From contig NZ_AUCT01000033.1 in the NCBI RefSeq assembly GCF_000429905.1, forward strand, positions 1-64,000: DNA of 64,000 bases, in the 5' to 3' direction. Below, in pieces: positions 1-9,363 of this stretch. Numbering within the stretch: position 1 is the stretch's first letter; every line of letters begins with the position of its first letter. The position numbers were made by a program, and so were the translations under genes. Below the pieces are notes generated by a model that searched no databases, was not told the origin of the DNA, and saw only the letters and a program-made list of their open reading frames with translations. Origin of the DNA: Desulfatibacillum aliphaticivorans DSM 15576 (GTDB lineage Bacteria; Desulfobacterota; Desulfobacteria; Desulfobacterales; Desulfatibacillaceae).

Positions 1-75
1 AGACTCGTCCAAATTATCTCCGACTTCCTGAAAAACCAACCCACAGACCTTGCATGGATCAGTAACCCGGGCTAA
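1..75 (+). CDS. 3' end of a truncated gene, unknown product
   Basis: Frame 1 is open from the left edge to TAA at 73-75 and encodes 24 residues ending in ...ISDFLKNQPTDLAWISNPG. The amphipathic, protein-like composition and the convergent arrangement (its stop overlaps the stop of the next gene on the other strand by three bases) make a genuine gene end plausible. The family cannot be told from so short a piece. Confidence 0.45.
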   Translation, partial: RLVQIISDFLKNQPTDLAWISNPG

Positions 76-1148
76 CTACCCCCTGAAGGCTTACGAAAAA
101 GCATCACAGTCGCCCCTAAAAGGCTGAGAATTCCCAATAGGCCGAATTTGGTTGAATAGCCTTTATATTTTGCCAGGTTGTAGCAAGCCCCAAGAAAATA
201 GGGAGCCGGGAGCAAATATATCCAGGAGATGGCAAAGGCTCTTTCGCGCCCAAAGAACGAATGGATGAGGAACAAGATGGAAAAGAAAATTACGCCCCTT
301 CTGAAGCGAACCATGCCCTCCTGACGTAATTCCTCTTTATCGTCTACACCCTCCCCAAAGGTGGATTTATCCTTTTTGGGTTTGGCAACCTCCGGGGCTA
401 TGTCCCAGGCGCCCACGTCTTCTATGGCCTGGGGCTTCTGTTCTTCAAAACAATCCGGACAGTTTTCCCCCGCCTCCAAAACCTTGCCGCACATGGGGCA
501 CTTGACGGTTTCGATCACCTCCACCAGGGCGCCGGCGCGTTCAAATCGCTCCCGCAGTTCCTCGGCCTTTATCCCGTTTAACTGCCCCTGGTGATAATCG
601 TCCCCACCGGCAAAAGGCGCGTTTACTTTAAAGATGTCGGCCTTAAACTCGTTGGCCAGGTTGCTTTTTACCGCGTCCTCGTCAAACCCCGGCTGAATTC
701 GGCCTTTAAAGACCAGTTTATAGGTAGAGAACTGGTTCAGCTTTTTCGTGGAAAAAGTCGGTGCGGGCCCGTCTCCCTTGGTTCGCCCATTGTCTGCAGC
801 CGCCTTGGATGGAGGTTCGTCGACCGGTTCCGGGCCGGACTCGAACTCCATTTTCAGGTTCATGCATTTTTCGCACTGGCTGTTCGTCTTCTGAATATGG
901 CCGCAATCCGGGCACTTGAAAGTCTTTACCACCTGGATCTGCGCCCCCGCTTTGTCAAAAACCGCTTTGAACTTTCTGGCCTGGTCCAAAGACAGGTTTT
1001 TCCGGATGTACGGGGCGCCTCCGTTCATGGAAGCCAGAACCTTGGGCGCTTGTTGCTTGAAAACGGCCGTCAGGACCTTTTGGGCGGTTTCAGGATTTTT
1101 GCCGCTTACGATTTTACCCTTGAAAATGATGTTATATTGAGGATCCAT
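72..1148 (-). CDS. Internally duplicated zinc-ribbon protein with C-terminal membrane segments
   Basis: 358 residues. Two copies of a module of about 95 residues (roughly 5-98 and 143-236) each start with a Y-x-(I/L)-(I/V)-F-K-G-(K/R)-I strand and end in an AGA-x-(I/V)-(Q/E)-V strand followed by a zinc ribbon. The ribbons are C79-x2-C82...C92-x2-C95 and C217-x2-C220...C230-x2-C233. A charged linker follows, then two or three hydrophobic segments (about 283-300, 306-325 and 335-350), so the zinc-ribbon part is probably cytoplasmic and tethered to the inner membrane. I do not recognise a named family and assign no function. The ATG at 1148 has only a weak ribosome-binding site (CCGGAGA, about ten bases upstream). 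The gene stands alone. Confidence 0.7.
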   Translation of the reverse strand: MDPQYNIIFKGKIVSGKNPETAQKVLTAVFKQQAPKVLASMNGGAPYIRKNLSLDQARKFKAVFDKAGAQIQVVKTFKCPDCGHIQKTNSQCEKCMNLKMEFESGPEPVDEPPSKAAADNGRTKGDGPAPTFSTKKLNQFSTYKLVFKGRIQPGFDEDAVKSNLANEFKADIFKVNAPFAGGDDYHQGQLNGIKAEELRERFERAGALVEVIETVKCPMCGKVLEAGENCPDCFEEQKPQAIEDVGAWDIAPEVAKPKKDKSTFGEGVDDKEELRQEGMVRFRRGVIFFSILFLIHSFFGRERAFAISWIYLLPAPYFLGACYNLAKYKGYSTKFGLLGILSLLGATVMLFRKPSGGS

Positions 1149-1470
1149 GAATGATATATCGTCTCCGGGTTAATACTGGCTTCCATCTTTAGAGCTGTCT
1201 TATCACCTGTAATAACAATGCGTTGCACTGGCGCCCTGAGCAGGCCTTTGCGTGGAATAACCTTGTCCTTAGCAGGATTATTGAGGAAAATCAATTCTGA
1301 ATCCTGGTATAATACCCATATTCCATAACTCTGATCGCTGGTATTATTCAGGACTTTTTACTTGAGGTAAGGAAAAACACGTGCTAATGCCAAGGCATTG
1401 CCACTCAATAGCGCGGTTGGTCCCGTCAGAGATCTTCCCCGTTCGAAATCAATAATCCGGAACCTCATCT
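1149..1470. other. Intergenic gap between divergent genes
   Basis: 322 bases between a leftward and a rightward gene, so promoters for both should lie here. The only recognisable element is a rightward TATAAT at 1308-1313 without a convincing -35 box, and a small hairpin (AATGCC-AA-GGCATT, 1386-1399). No gene is supported. Confidence 0.4.
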
Positions 1471-3018
1471 ATGGATGGAATAGTGAAAATCTTAAAAGGT
1501 TCAGCATCGATTTTTCTGTGCATCTGCCTCTTTGCGCCCGCCCTATGGGCCGATGTTATTGTATTTAAAAGCGGCAAGGAAATTCAGGTCAAAAAGGTGT
1601 GGGAGGAGGGGGAGACATACAACTGCTACCGATACGGCAAGTTGGTGAAATATCCCAAGGTCACCATAGAGAGGATAGAGAAAACGGACAAGAAAAATCC
1701 TCTACCCGCATTTGCAGAGCCTGTAACAAATGTTCCCAGATGGAAATGCCTTGCCAATGAGCCGCTCAAATATCCTGAGCCCTTTAAGGTGAGAACCAAT
1801 TACACCAAGCCAGGAGTCGACAGAACCTACAAAAGTCGGGCTTTTGATCTCGCAGGGTGGGGCTATTTTGATGAATTGCTGGAGATGATAAATGAAAAAC
1901 CCGAAATTGTTTATCAGACCGATAGAAACGGAAAAAACTTGCTGATGGAAAGCGTTCGGGACGCGAAACAGATTCAATACTTTCTTGATAAAGGTTTGGA
2001 TATAAATGCAGGCAACGATTATGGAATGACGGCTATAATGTTCGCCGTGCAGGGTCAAAAATGTCATGATGAAATTTCTGTCCTGGTGCGCAAGGGCGCA
2101 AATCTGGAATTGGTGAACGATCCCGCCAGATCGATATACAATGCTGATAAGGAAGGCACTGCATTTATGCTTGCGGTGGCGGATGAAAGGTACGATAACG
2201 CCGCGCTCCTTATAAAATGCGGGACCAACATCAACGCCTATAACAGCCACGGAGATACAGCGCTTCATATCGCCTTGCGCGGCCAGGTTCCTAAATCAGA
2301 AAAAAAAGCCGAGTTTTTGCTGAAATACGCCCCTTCTTTGAACTCTCAAAATAAATGGGGGCATACTCCCATAGAGAGCGCCGTGGAATTCGGCCGAAGA
2401 AAACAAGTTGGGAAGATTTTGGAAAAAGCCGGGATCCCAATGCCTTCCGTCCCCGTGATGTTCGGAGACGTCAGGACCGCTATTCGCGTTACCGCGCGAG
2501 AGGAATATCAAAGAAGACACAAAACATCATCCTTTCCACGCTTGGCTTTTGCTCATGGCAATATCGGGATGGGCTCCTATAGTGCAAACGCCATAGACAT
2601 TTTGCTGAGGCAAAATCCGGACCTTGCCAAACAAAAAGACAGGTTTGGCCGCACCTTGCTGCACTGGGCGGGGGAATATTGCAACGTGGACGCCTTTGAC
2701 TATTTAATGGAGTACGGAATTCCCATTAACGTTCAGGACAACGAAGGAAATACGGCGCTCCATTTGTGGGCGGAACATAACGACGCCGTCGCCGCGCTCT
2801 TGGCAAAAGGGGCCGACGCTACAATAAAAAATAATATGGGGCGCATTCCGCTGCATTTTGTCGGGCTCAAATACACCCATTCTTCGGACATTAACGCCTT
2901 AATTAAAATGCATATAAAGGCGGGAGGCAGCTTGAATGCCAGGGATATTAACGGACAGACTCCCGCGCAAGTTTCAGAAAATAGAACATTCCGGGAAATT
3001 GCCGCCTCTTTTCAATAG
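1471..3018 (+). CDS. Exported ankyrin-repeat protein (paralogue 1)
   Basis: 515 residues. An N-terminal signal peptide (charged start, hydrophobic stretch about 10-24, ending ...FAPALWA) is followed by a module of about 45 residues, D-V-I-V-F-K-S-G-K-E-I...Y-P-K-V-T-I-E-R-I, then by about six to eight ankyrin repeats (for example LLMESVRDAKQIQYFLDKGLDINAG, abbreviated; and DNEGNTALHLWAEHND). Ankyrin solenoids bind other proteins; here the signal peptide puts the protein in the periplasm or outside. It sits 22 bases upstream of a paralogue with the same architecture, so the pair is a tandem duplication and probably one transcript. The ATG at 1471 lacks a strong ribosome-binding site. Partner and role are unknown. 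Confidence 0.8.
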   Translation: MDGIVKILKGSASIFLCICLFAPALWADVIVFKSGKEIQVKKVWEEGETYNCYRYGKLVKYPKVTIERIEKTDKKNPLPAFAEPVTNVPRWKCLANEPLKYPEPFKVRTNYTKPGVDRTYKSRAFDLAGWGYFDELLEMINEKPEIVYQTDRNGKNLLMESVRDAKQIQYFLDKGLDINAGNDYGMTAIMFAVQGQKCHDEISVLVRKGANLELVNDPARSIYNADKEGTAFMLAVADERYDNAALLIKCGTNINAYNSHGDTALHIALRGQVPKSEKKAEFLLKYAPSLNSQNKWGHTPIESAVEFGRRKQVGKILEKAGIPMPSVPVMFGDVRTAIRVTAREEYQRRHKTSSFPRLAFAHGNIGMGSYSANAIDILLRQNPDLAKQKDRFGRTLLHWAGEYCNVDAFDYLMEYGIPINVQDNEGNTALHLWAEHNDAVAALLAKGADATIKNNMGRIPLHFVGLKYTHSSDINALIKMHIKAGGSLNARDINGQTPAQVSENRTFREIAASFQ

Positions 3019-3040
3019 AGGGTGGAAGGAGATATTATTC

Positions 3041-4783
3041 ATGAAGCGCCTCGGAACCCTATATATTGTCATCATACTTCTTATAGCATGTCTGCCGGCC
3101 TCCACTCAGGCTGATACGGTTGTTCTTAAAAACGGCAAGCGCATTGACGTGGAGCAAGCCTGGGAAGATGGTTCGTTCATTAAGTGCATTCGCTTTGGAG
3201 GCGAGATTTCCTATCCCAAATCCAAGGTGGAGCGCATCGAAACCTCCCAGGGCGCCGCGCCCGCCAGTGCTGCGGGTTCTTCCCGTGCAAACGCAAATTC
3301 CGCCTCTTCAGCAACATCCAGTATGTCCGCTTCTCAAAAAAGCAGGGGCGCGGCGCAAACCGCCTTTGCCCCGGAAAAAATTTTGCCGGTTAATCCTCAA
3401 GGCGGCGGAGCTAAAACAGCGGGGGGCGCGCAAGATGATCGTTTCCTCACCGAGGAAGAAAAACTGGATCTGGCAATCCAAAAAATGCATGAAGAAAAGC
3501 GAAGCGTCGCTTGCCGGGGATTCAAGGAATTTAAAAAACTTGATGTTTTTATCCGGCGTACCGCCCCTGACGCCATTCGTACAAAGGTTGAAAAGTTTGA
3601 ATCCGGCGTTTTTAAGGCCGCTTATGACGGGGATCTGGAGCAGGTAAAGAGCATGTACCGGGCGGACCCCAACGTCATCCGCCAAGTGAATTCCTTTGGA
3701 GAAACCCCATTGCATATCGCTGCAACCATGTGCCACCTGGATGTGGCGAAGTTTTTGGTGGAAAATGGCGCCGACGTCAACGCAGGCTCAGACTGGGGCT
3801 ATACTCCAATTATGGGTCCCACGGTTATGCCATATCACATGGAAAAAAAGAATAGACGTGGCGACCCCCCATTTCAGGGAGATTGGAAGAGCATGATCGA
3901 CTATCTCCTTTCCAAGGGGGCGGATATTAATGCCGTCAAGCATGAATACGATCCATGCGAGTGCCAATATTGCCCGGAATGCCGTCCCCCAAGACATTCC
4001 ATATTAGGAAGAACCTCTCATGGCACCCCCCTGATGATGACATATATGGAGGAAACAGAGGATTATCTAGTCGCAAAAGGAGCTGACGTAAATATTCAAA
4101 ACCGTGACGGCAATACTAAGTTTCATAACGTTTGCACTTCCGGTATGCTCCACGACCCGAAAAAATGCGCAGCAAGGCTGAACTTCTGGTTCAAGCAGGG
4201 CGTAGACGAGAGCATAAAAAATAAATGGGGGGAAACCCCATACATGTGGGCTGCCCGGTACAAGGCGCGGGTTAAATTGGAAAACGCCTTTAAAGAGATG
4301 GGACGCCCTATACCTTACATCCCCACCCATTTTGAAGAAGTTTTGGCCGAAATTTACAGGACGAGAAATAATCCGGGCGCTTCATCGCATAATAAGAGGC
4401 CGGGAAGTTTAACGAAAATTAAAGAGCTTGTTGCCCGCTCCCCTGAAGTTGTTCATGCTTCAGATAATAAGCGCAGGACCCTTCTGCATATCGCTGCTGT
4501 AGAAGAACATCCAGGAGCGGCAGAGTGCTTTCTCATAAATGGCGCCGATCCCAATGCTCTGGATGCATGGGGTGAAACGCCGTTGTTCGATGCCGAAACC
4601 GGGGAAATAGCCCAAATACTATTGGACTACGGCGCGGACCCCAATCTTAAGGATTGTACGGGAAAAACCGCGCTTCAGGAAAACGGGTCTGTTGTTATGG
4701 AAATTGAAACCTGGCGAAAGGGGCTTCCCGCACTGGAAGCCAGGCTGGCCCAAAAGGCCAAGGAGCGCGGACCTGCTGAGTAG
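3041..4783 (+). CDS. Exported ankyrin-repeat protein (paralogue 2)
   Basis: 580 residues when started at ATG 3041, which is preceded by GGAAGGAG (3024-3031) and opens with a good signal peptide (MKRLGTLYIVIILLIACLPA...A-D). A longer in-frame start at 2936 would overlap the upstream gene and bury the signal peptide, so it is rejected. The same 45-residue module as in paralogue 1 follows the signal (D-T-V-V-L-K-N-G-K-R-I...Y-P-K-S-K-V-E-R-I), then an Ala/Ser-rich linker, and ankyrin repeats in two blocks (about 205-330 and 445-570). A Cys-rich insertion CECQYCPECRPP near residue 305-316 interrupts the first block and could bind metal or form disulfides. A terminator follows at 4849. Confidence 0.8.
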   Translation: MKRLGTLYIVIILLIACLPASTQADTVVLKNGKRIDVEQAWEDGSFIKCIRFGGEISYPKSKVERIETSQGAAPASAAGSSRANANSASSATSSMSASQKSRGAAQTAFAPEKILPVNPQGGGAKTAGGAQDDRFLTEEEKLDLAIQKMHEEKRSVACRGFKEFKKLDVFIRRTAPDAIRTKVEKFESGVFKAAYDGDLEQVKSMYRADPNVIRQVNSFGETPLHIAATMCHLDVAKFLVENGADVNAGSDWGYTPIMGPTVMPYHMEKKNRRGDPPFQGDWKSMIDYLLSKGADINAVKHEYDPCECQYCPECRPPRHSILGRTSHGTPLMMTYMEETEDYLVAKGADVNIQNRDGNTKFHNVCTSGMLHDPKKCAARLNFWFKQGVDESIKNKWGETPYMWAARYKARVKLENAFKEMGRPIPYIPTHFEEVLAEIYRTRNNPGASSHNKRPGSLTKIKELVARSPEVVHASDNKRRTLLHIAAVEEHPGAAECFLINGADPNALDAWGETPLFDAETGEIAQILLDYGADPNLKDCTGKTALQENGSVVMEIETWRKGLPALEARLAQKAKERGPAE

Positions 4784-4848
4784 CGCAACGAGGTTTTGGC
4801 CCTAAGCGCAAATCGCCGTAAAGCCCTTCCATTTTTATTGTCTTGAAC

Positions 4849-4900
4849 CGCCCAAAGACATCCTGATAGCCCAGGAAGCCTTTGGGCGTTTTGTTTTCCT
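4849..4900 (+). terminator. Intrinsic terminator after the ankyrin pair
   Basis: Nine-base stem CGCCCAAAG (4849-4857) pairs with CTTTGGGCG (4880-4888), with a nested TCCTG/CAGGA hairpin in the loop, and is followed by a T-rich tail TTTTGTTTTCCT. Confidence 0.8.
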
Positions 4901-5056
4901 CAAGCGGTCAGAAAAAAAGTCGTCTCCCCCGTTTTTTTTTGCTATAACAGCGTATGAAATACACACTTGTCTAAAAACCGACGAATCTGCAATATTATTT
5001 TGTTCAGTCTTTATCCAGACGCGACCTTTTTTTAAAACGACCTAAAGGAGTTAATA

Positions 5057-6763
5057 ATGCTGCTTCTCAATCCCAAAAATTACCAGGACCGGAACTATCC
5101 CGACGAACGGTCCAAGGAAATCATGCTCAAGACCATCGAATTTTTCGAGAACAAGGGCTTGGCCAAAATGAAGGAAGACTATTACGCCGCCGAGTTTACG
5201 GACGACTTCACCGAGTTCATCAAAAAGGAAGGGATCTTCGAAACCCTGTTCCTGCCCAAGGGATACGGCAGCGAAGAGCAATACTACAGCACCTATCGCA
5301 TGTACGAGTTTTCTGAAATTACGGGATTTTACGGCATGCCCTACTGGTACACCTACCACGTTTCCACCCTGGGCTTGGACCCGGTCTTTTTGGGCGATAA
5401 TGAGGAGTTGAAGCACCGCGCCGTGGAAACCCTGCGCCAGAACCCCTTGTGCGCCTTCGGCCTGTCCGAAAAGGAGCACGGCGCCGACATCTACTCCTCC
5501 GAGATGAAGCTCTATCCCCAGGAAGATGGAACCTACCTGGCCCGGGGCAGCAAATACTATATCGGCAACGGCAACAAGGCTTCCACAATCACGGTTTTCG
5601 GCAAGATTGCCGACACCGATGAATACGTGTTCTTTGTGGCGGATTCCCAGCACGAAAAATTCGAGCTGGTCAAGAACGTCATTCACGCCCAGAACTACGT
5701 GTCCGAGTTCATCCTCCACGACTATCCGGTGACCGACGCTGACATCACCACTCGCGGCCCCAAGGCCTGGGACGACATGCTGAACACCATCAACATCTGC
5801 AAATTCAACATCGGCTCCGGCGCAACGGGCATTGTCACCCATTCCTTTTACGAAGCCCTGAATCACGCCGCACACAGAAACGTGTACGGCAAGTTCGTGA
5901 CCGACTTCCCCCATGTCAAACGCCTGTTCCTGGATTCCTTCTGCCGTTTGGCGGGCATGAAGCTCTTCGGCCTGCGCGCCACGGATTACATGCGCGCCGC
6001 CTCCAAGGAAGACAAGCGCTACATGCTGTACAACCCCATCATGAAAATGAAGGTGGCCATCCAGGGCGAAGAAGTCCACGAAATGCTGTGGGACATCATC
6101 GCCGCCAAGGGCTTTGAAAAGGACAACTATTTCTCCCAGGCCGTGGTGGACCTCCGGGGCTTCCCCAAGCTGGAAGGCACCCGTCACGTGAACATGGCGC
6201 TCATCGCCAAGCTCCTGCCCAATTACTTCTTCAACCCCAAGGAACACCCGGAAATAGGCAGGATCACGGACGCCCGCAACGACGACCACATGTTCGACCA
6301 GGGCCCCACCCGCGGTTACGGAAAAATCCAGTTCCACGACTACAACATCGCCTACAACAGCGTGGACCTGCCCAACGTCAACATCTTCAAAAAGCAGATC
6401 CAGGCCTTTGTGGAATGGCTCATGCTCTCCGGTATGGATCTGGGCAAGCAAATGCTCAACGATTTTGACTTTCTGCTGGCCGTCGGCGAAATCTTTACCA
6501 TTGTGGCTTACGGACAGCTCATTATCGAAAGCGCCAAGATCGAAAACCTGGACGACGACCTGCTGGACGAAATCTTTGACGTGTTCGTGCGGGACTTCTC
6601 CAGGTACGCCCTGGCCGTCAACGGCAAGCCCACGGCAACGCCCGAGCAAAAGGAAGCCATCCTCAAGTGCATCCAAAGCCCGGTGGTGGATGACGACAAG
6701 TTCAACCGCGTCCTGGAGAAGCACGTATATTCCCTCATCGACGCATACACCATGAATCCCTGA
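5057..6763 (+). CDS. Acyl-CoA dehydrogenase family protein
   Basis: 568 residues, close to the size of the larger acyl-CoA dehydrogenases. The flavin/substrate motif appears as FGLSEKEHGAD (residues 134-144) where typical members have (A/L)TEPxAGSD. The C-terminal helical domain carries KLEGTRHVN (371-379), which places E373 at the position of the catalytic glutamate of the medium-chain type (E-G-T). These enzymes are FAD-dependent and put a 2,3 double bond into an acyl-CoA, passing electrons to ETF. The start has a good AAAGGAG site (5043-5049). No ETF or thiolase gene is adjacent, so the substrate cannot be inferred; the sequence is a divergent branch. Confidence 0.85.
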   Translation: MLLLNPKNYQDRNYPDERSKEIMLKTIEFFENKGLAKMKEDYYAAEFTDDFTEFIKKEGIFETLFLPKGYGSEEQYYSTYRMYEFSEITGFYGMPYWYTYHVSTLGLDPVFLGDNEELKHRAVETLRQNPLCAFGLSEKEHGADIYSSEMKLYPQEDGTYLARGSKYYIGNGNKASTITVFGKIADTDEYVFFVADSQHEKFELVKNVIHAQNYVSEFILHDYPVTDADITTRGPKAWDDMLNTINICKFNIGSGATGIVTHSFYEALNHAAHRNVYGKFVTDFPHVKRLFLDSFCRLAGMKLFGLRATDYMRAASKEDKRYMLYNPIMKMKVAIQGEEVHEMLWDIIAAKGFEKDNYFSQAVVDLRGFPKLEGTRHVNMALIAKLLPNYFFNPKEHPEIGRITDARNDDHMFDQGPTRGYGKIQFHDYNIAYNSVDLPNVNIFKKQIQAFVEWLMLSGMDLGKQMLNDFDFLLAVGEIFTIVAYGQLIIESAKIENLDDDLLDEIFDVFVRDFSRYALAVNGKPTATPEQKEAILKCIQSPVVDDDKFNRVLEKHVYSLIDAYTMNP

Positions 6764-6835
6764 TTCATGCTTGCAGCGGAAATCCAAAAGGCGGGGGCTT
6801 CGGCCCTCGCCTTGTTCGTTTAAAGGCGAGAACCT

Positions 6836-7996
6836 ATGCGAAAAGAGCCTGTGGCCGTCACCGTGCCCGAACTCCAGGAAATTCTGGAACGCCATCTTGC
6901 GGCCGACGCCGCTATCAATTACGCCGTGAAAATCGTAGGGCATCCGGGAATCGGCAAATCCGACCTGGTCCGTCAGACTGCGTCCAAAATGAATTTTTTG
7001 TTTATAGACACCCGGCTGGCCTTCAAGGAAAACATCGACCTGGGCGGATACCCCGTGCCCGACCATGAGTCCCGCCGCATGCTGTATTACCGCCCGGGGT
7101 TCATCCCGCCGCCGGAAGTCCCCGAGGGCAAGGACGGCATACTCTGGTTTTTGGACGAAGCCAACCGGGCCCATCCCACGGTAATCCAGACCCTGTTTCA
7201 GATCATTACCGAAAAGGTCTGCGGCGAGCACGCCCTGCCGGATAGAACCTTTGTGGTCCTGGCCGGAAACCTGGGCGAGGAGGATAACACGGCGCTTACG
7301 GAGTTTGACGACTCGGCCCTGGACGGCAGGCTGGCCGTCTTCCATCTGAGGCCCGATGCGACCAACTGGCTCAATTGGGCGGAAAAGGAGGGCATTCATC
7401 CTTCCATCATCCGCTACATAGGCGGCTTTCCGGACAAGCTCTGGGACGAGGAAAACATCCACCCAAATCCCCGGGGATGGCATCAGGTCTCCCAGGCCTT
7501 GCACCTTTCCTACGGCCTGAAAACCGGGGCGGACCTGGCCCGGCTTCTGGAGTCCGGCGCGGACGCGCCCCTGGAGAAGATGATCGTCGCCCTGGTGGGG
7601 CAGACGGCCGCCAGCGATTTTGTCTTGCAGATAACCTCCCCAAGGGAATTGACGACCCAGGAGGTCCTTGACGGCGATCACGCCAAATTGGACTTATTGG
7701 CGCAAAACCACATCAGGCAGGAGGACGCCCTGTGGGCCTTGTCCGGAGCCCTCACCGCATTGCGGGAGCAAAACATGGAAAGCGGAGATAAACCCTCCCA
7801 GGCCTTGCTGCAAAATTTGGCCAACACGCTCCAATTCCTGGCCCGGGTGCGGGCGGACATGCGGTTGTCGTTTTTCTACCTGCTCATTAAAAAATGCGCC
7901 CTGTTCACCCAGATTCCCAGCGCCCTGAAAATGCTGGACTCCAAGACTGCCGGCGCGGTTTCGGAAAAAATTCGGGATATGCTGGAGGCGCCATGA
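6836..7996 (+). CDS. MoxR-type AAA+ ATPase
   Basis: 386 residues. Walker A is GHPGIGKS (35-42), Walker B is ILWFLDEAN (D107, E108), and the sensor-1 strand is FVVLAGN. MoxR ATPases act as chaperone-like motors that remodel or mature client complexes, usually with a VWA-domain partner encoded next door, and that is the case here: the following gene encodes a VWA-like protein and starts inside this one's stop codon (ATGA). The start is preceded by AAGGCGAG. The client is unknown. It begins a three-gene coupled operon (6836-9890). Confidence 0.85.
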   Translation: MRKEPVAVTVPELQEILERHLAADAAINYAVKIVGHPGIGKSDLVRQTASKMNFLFIDTRLAFKENIDLGGYPVPDHESRRMLYYRPGFIPPPEVPEGKDGILWFLDEANRAHPTVIQTLFQIITEKVCGEHALPDRTFVVLAGNLGEEDNTALTEFDDSALDGRLAVFHLRPDATNWLNWAEKEGIHPSIIRYIGGFPDKLWDEENIHPNPRGWHQVSQALHLSYGLKTGADLARLLESGADAPLEKMIVALVGQTAASDFVLQITSPRELTTQEVLDGDHAKLDLLAQNHIRQEDALWALSGALTALREQNMESGDKPSQALLQNLANTLQFLARVRADMRLSFFYLLIKKCALFTQIPSALKMLDSKTAGAVSEKIRDMLEAP

Positions 7997-9363
7997 CCGC
8001 CGCCCCGTCGCCCTGGGAGCCTGTCCTGAAAACGCTGTGGAGCCAAAGCCGTTTTGCGTCCTTCTTCTTCCAGGCTGTGAGCTTCGTCCCCAATGACGAC
8101 TTGCCCACCCTGGCCCTCACCGCGTTTCAACGCAGGCTCACCCTGTTTTACAATACCGCCTTTGTGGAGCAAACCCGGCCGGAACATCTCATCGGGCTTT
8201 TGATCCACGAAATGCTTCATGTGATTTTCAATCACGACCACCGCTTGATTCCAGGGCGGAATCTCCACGTCCAGAACCTGGCTCAGGACATGGTCATCAA
8301 TTCCTATATTGGGGAAAACAGGAAATCCTTTTTCTCCCGCACTGGGCGGCATCAAACCCCGGAACTGGAACTGCCCCCCGGCCTGCCCGTGATTCCAAAG
8401 TCATTCGGCCGGGATACGGGAAAAACCGACCTCGCCCAAGTCTCGTGGGAGGAGGTCTACGTCTGGCTTAACTCCCGTTCCGCCTTTCCGGACACAAGCC
8501 AACGGGAGGAAGATCCCGGTTTGCCCGGCATGGATCAATCCTCCTGGCAGGCCTTGGGGGATAAATCCGCTACGCCCGGATCCGTGGACGGCTTGTCCCT
8601 CATGGATCAAGGCGGCAAGCCCTTGCCCACGGGCGCCCATTTGTTCGGCGAGGCCTCGGCCAACGAACAGGCCAACGCAGGCGCCAAGCGGGTGCTCCGG
8701 TTCATCCGCCAGGGTGGGGAATGCGCAAACGAGCGGGCCTTGCAGGATCTGGCCTGCCTCATCGAGGCCCCGGCCAAAGTCAAAAGGCCCATTTGGCGGC
8801 GGGAAATCAAGACCATCCTGGACTACTCCCGCCCCCGGGAACAATGGGAATACGCCTCGTCCCGGTTCAACCGCCGCTATGTGGATGCCGGCATCTACGC
8901 CCCAGGCAGGCGATACACCCACATGCCGCTCATCACCGTGGTCGTGGACGTCTCCGGGTCCATGGCCTCCCATCCCAAGGAGATGGAGCAGGCCTTCGGG
9001 CTGGTTGAGTCTCTGGTTTCGGATTTTCGCATTAACCTGCTGTGTTTGGATCAGGACCTGTTTATTCCGCAAAAGCAGGGGGACGGCTTCAAAGCCTCCA
9101 AAAGCAAGCGGCCCTATTATTATAAAAAAGGCGACTGGCGCTACATCCGATCCGGCAGCCGGGGAACCACGCTTTTTGCGCCTCTGTTCAACGCCTATAT
9201 GAGCGGCCACAAGGAGGCCCTGCTCGTGCTGACGGATGGCTTCATCTACGACCTCAAGGCCCTGAAGCCTCATCACCCGACCATTTGGGCTGTGCCTTCC
9301 GCCCAGGAAGTCCGGTTTCATCCGCCCTTCGGAAGGGTCGTGAGCATGGGAGACGCCCCATGA
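7993..9363 (+). CDS. HExxH putative metallopeptidase with C-terminal VWA-like domain (DUF2201-like)
   Basis: 456 residues from ATG 7993, which overlaps the upstream stop by four bases; a longer upstream start would lie inside the ATPase gene. The N-terminal domain has a zinc-protease-like motif HEMLH (72-76) followed by FNHDHR. The C-terminal half has the VWA metal-ion site DVSGSM (D319, S321, S323) after the hydrophobic strand LITVVV. This matches the DUF2201 N-terminal plus VWA-like architecture often coupled to MoxR ATPases. Whether it is an active protease is unknown. Translationally coupled on both sides (ATGA with the next gene as well). Confidence 0.82.
   Translation: MTAAPSPWEPVLKTLWSQSRFASFFFQAVSFVPNDDLPTLALTAFQRRLTLFYNTAFVEQTRPEHLIGLLIHEMLHVIFNHDHRLIPGRNLHVQNLAQDMVINSYIGENRKSFFSRTGRHQTPELELPPGLPVIPKSFGRDTGKTDLAQVSWEEVYVWLNSRSAFPDTSQREEDPGLPGMDQSSWQALGDKSATPGSVDGLSLMDQGGKPLPTGAHLFGEASANEQANAGAKRVLRFIRQGGECANERALQDLACLIEAPAKVKRPIWRREIKTILDYSRPREQWEYASSRFNRRYVDAGIYAPGRRYTHMPLITVVVDVSGSMASHPKEMEQAFGLVESLVSDFRINLLCLDQDLFIPQKQGDGFKASKSKRPYYYKKGDWRYIRSGSRGTTLFAPLFNAYMSGHKEALLVLTDGFIYDLKALKPHHPTIWAVPSAQEVRFHPPFGRVVSMGDAP

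Noticed and set aside
5051..7681. Leftward open frame of 876 codons opposite the acyl-CoA dehydrogenase and ATPase genes
   Set aside because: It lies antisense to two genes with clear motifs, its product is low-complexity (G/V/H/F-rich) with no recognisable domain, and such frames arise from GC-rich third codon positions on the other strand.
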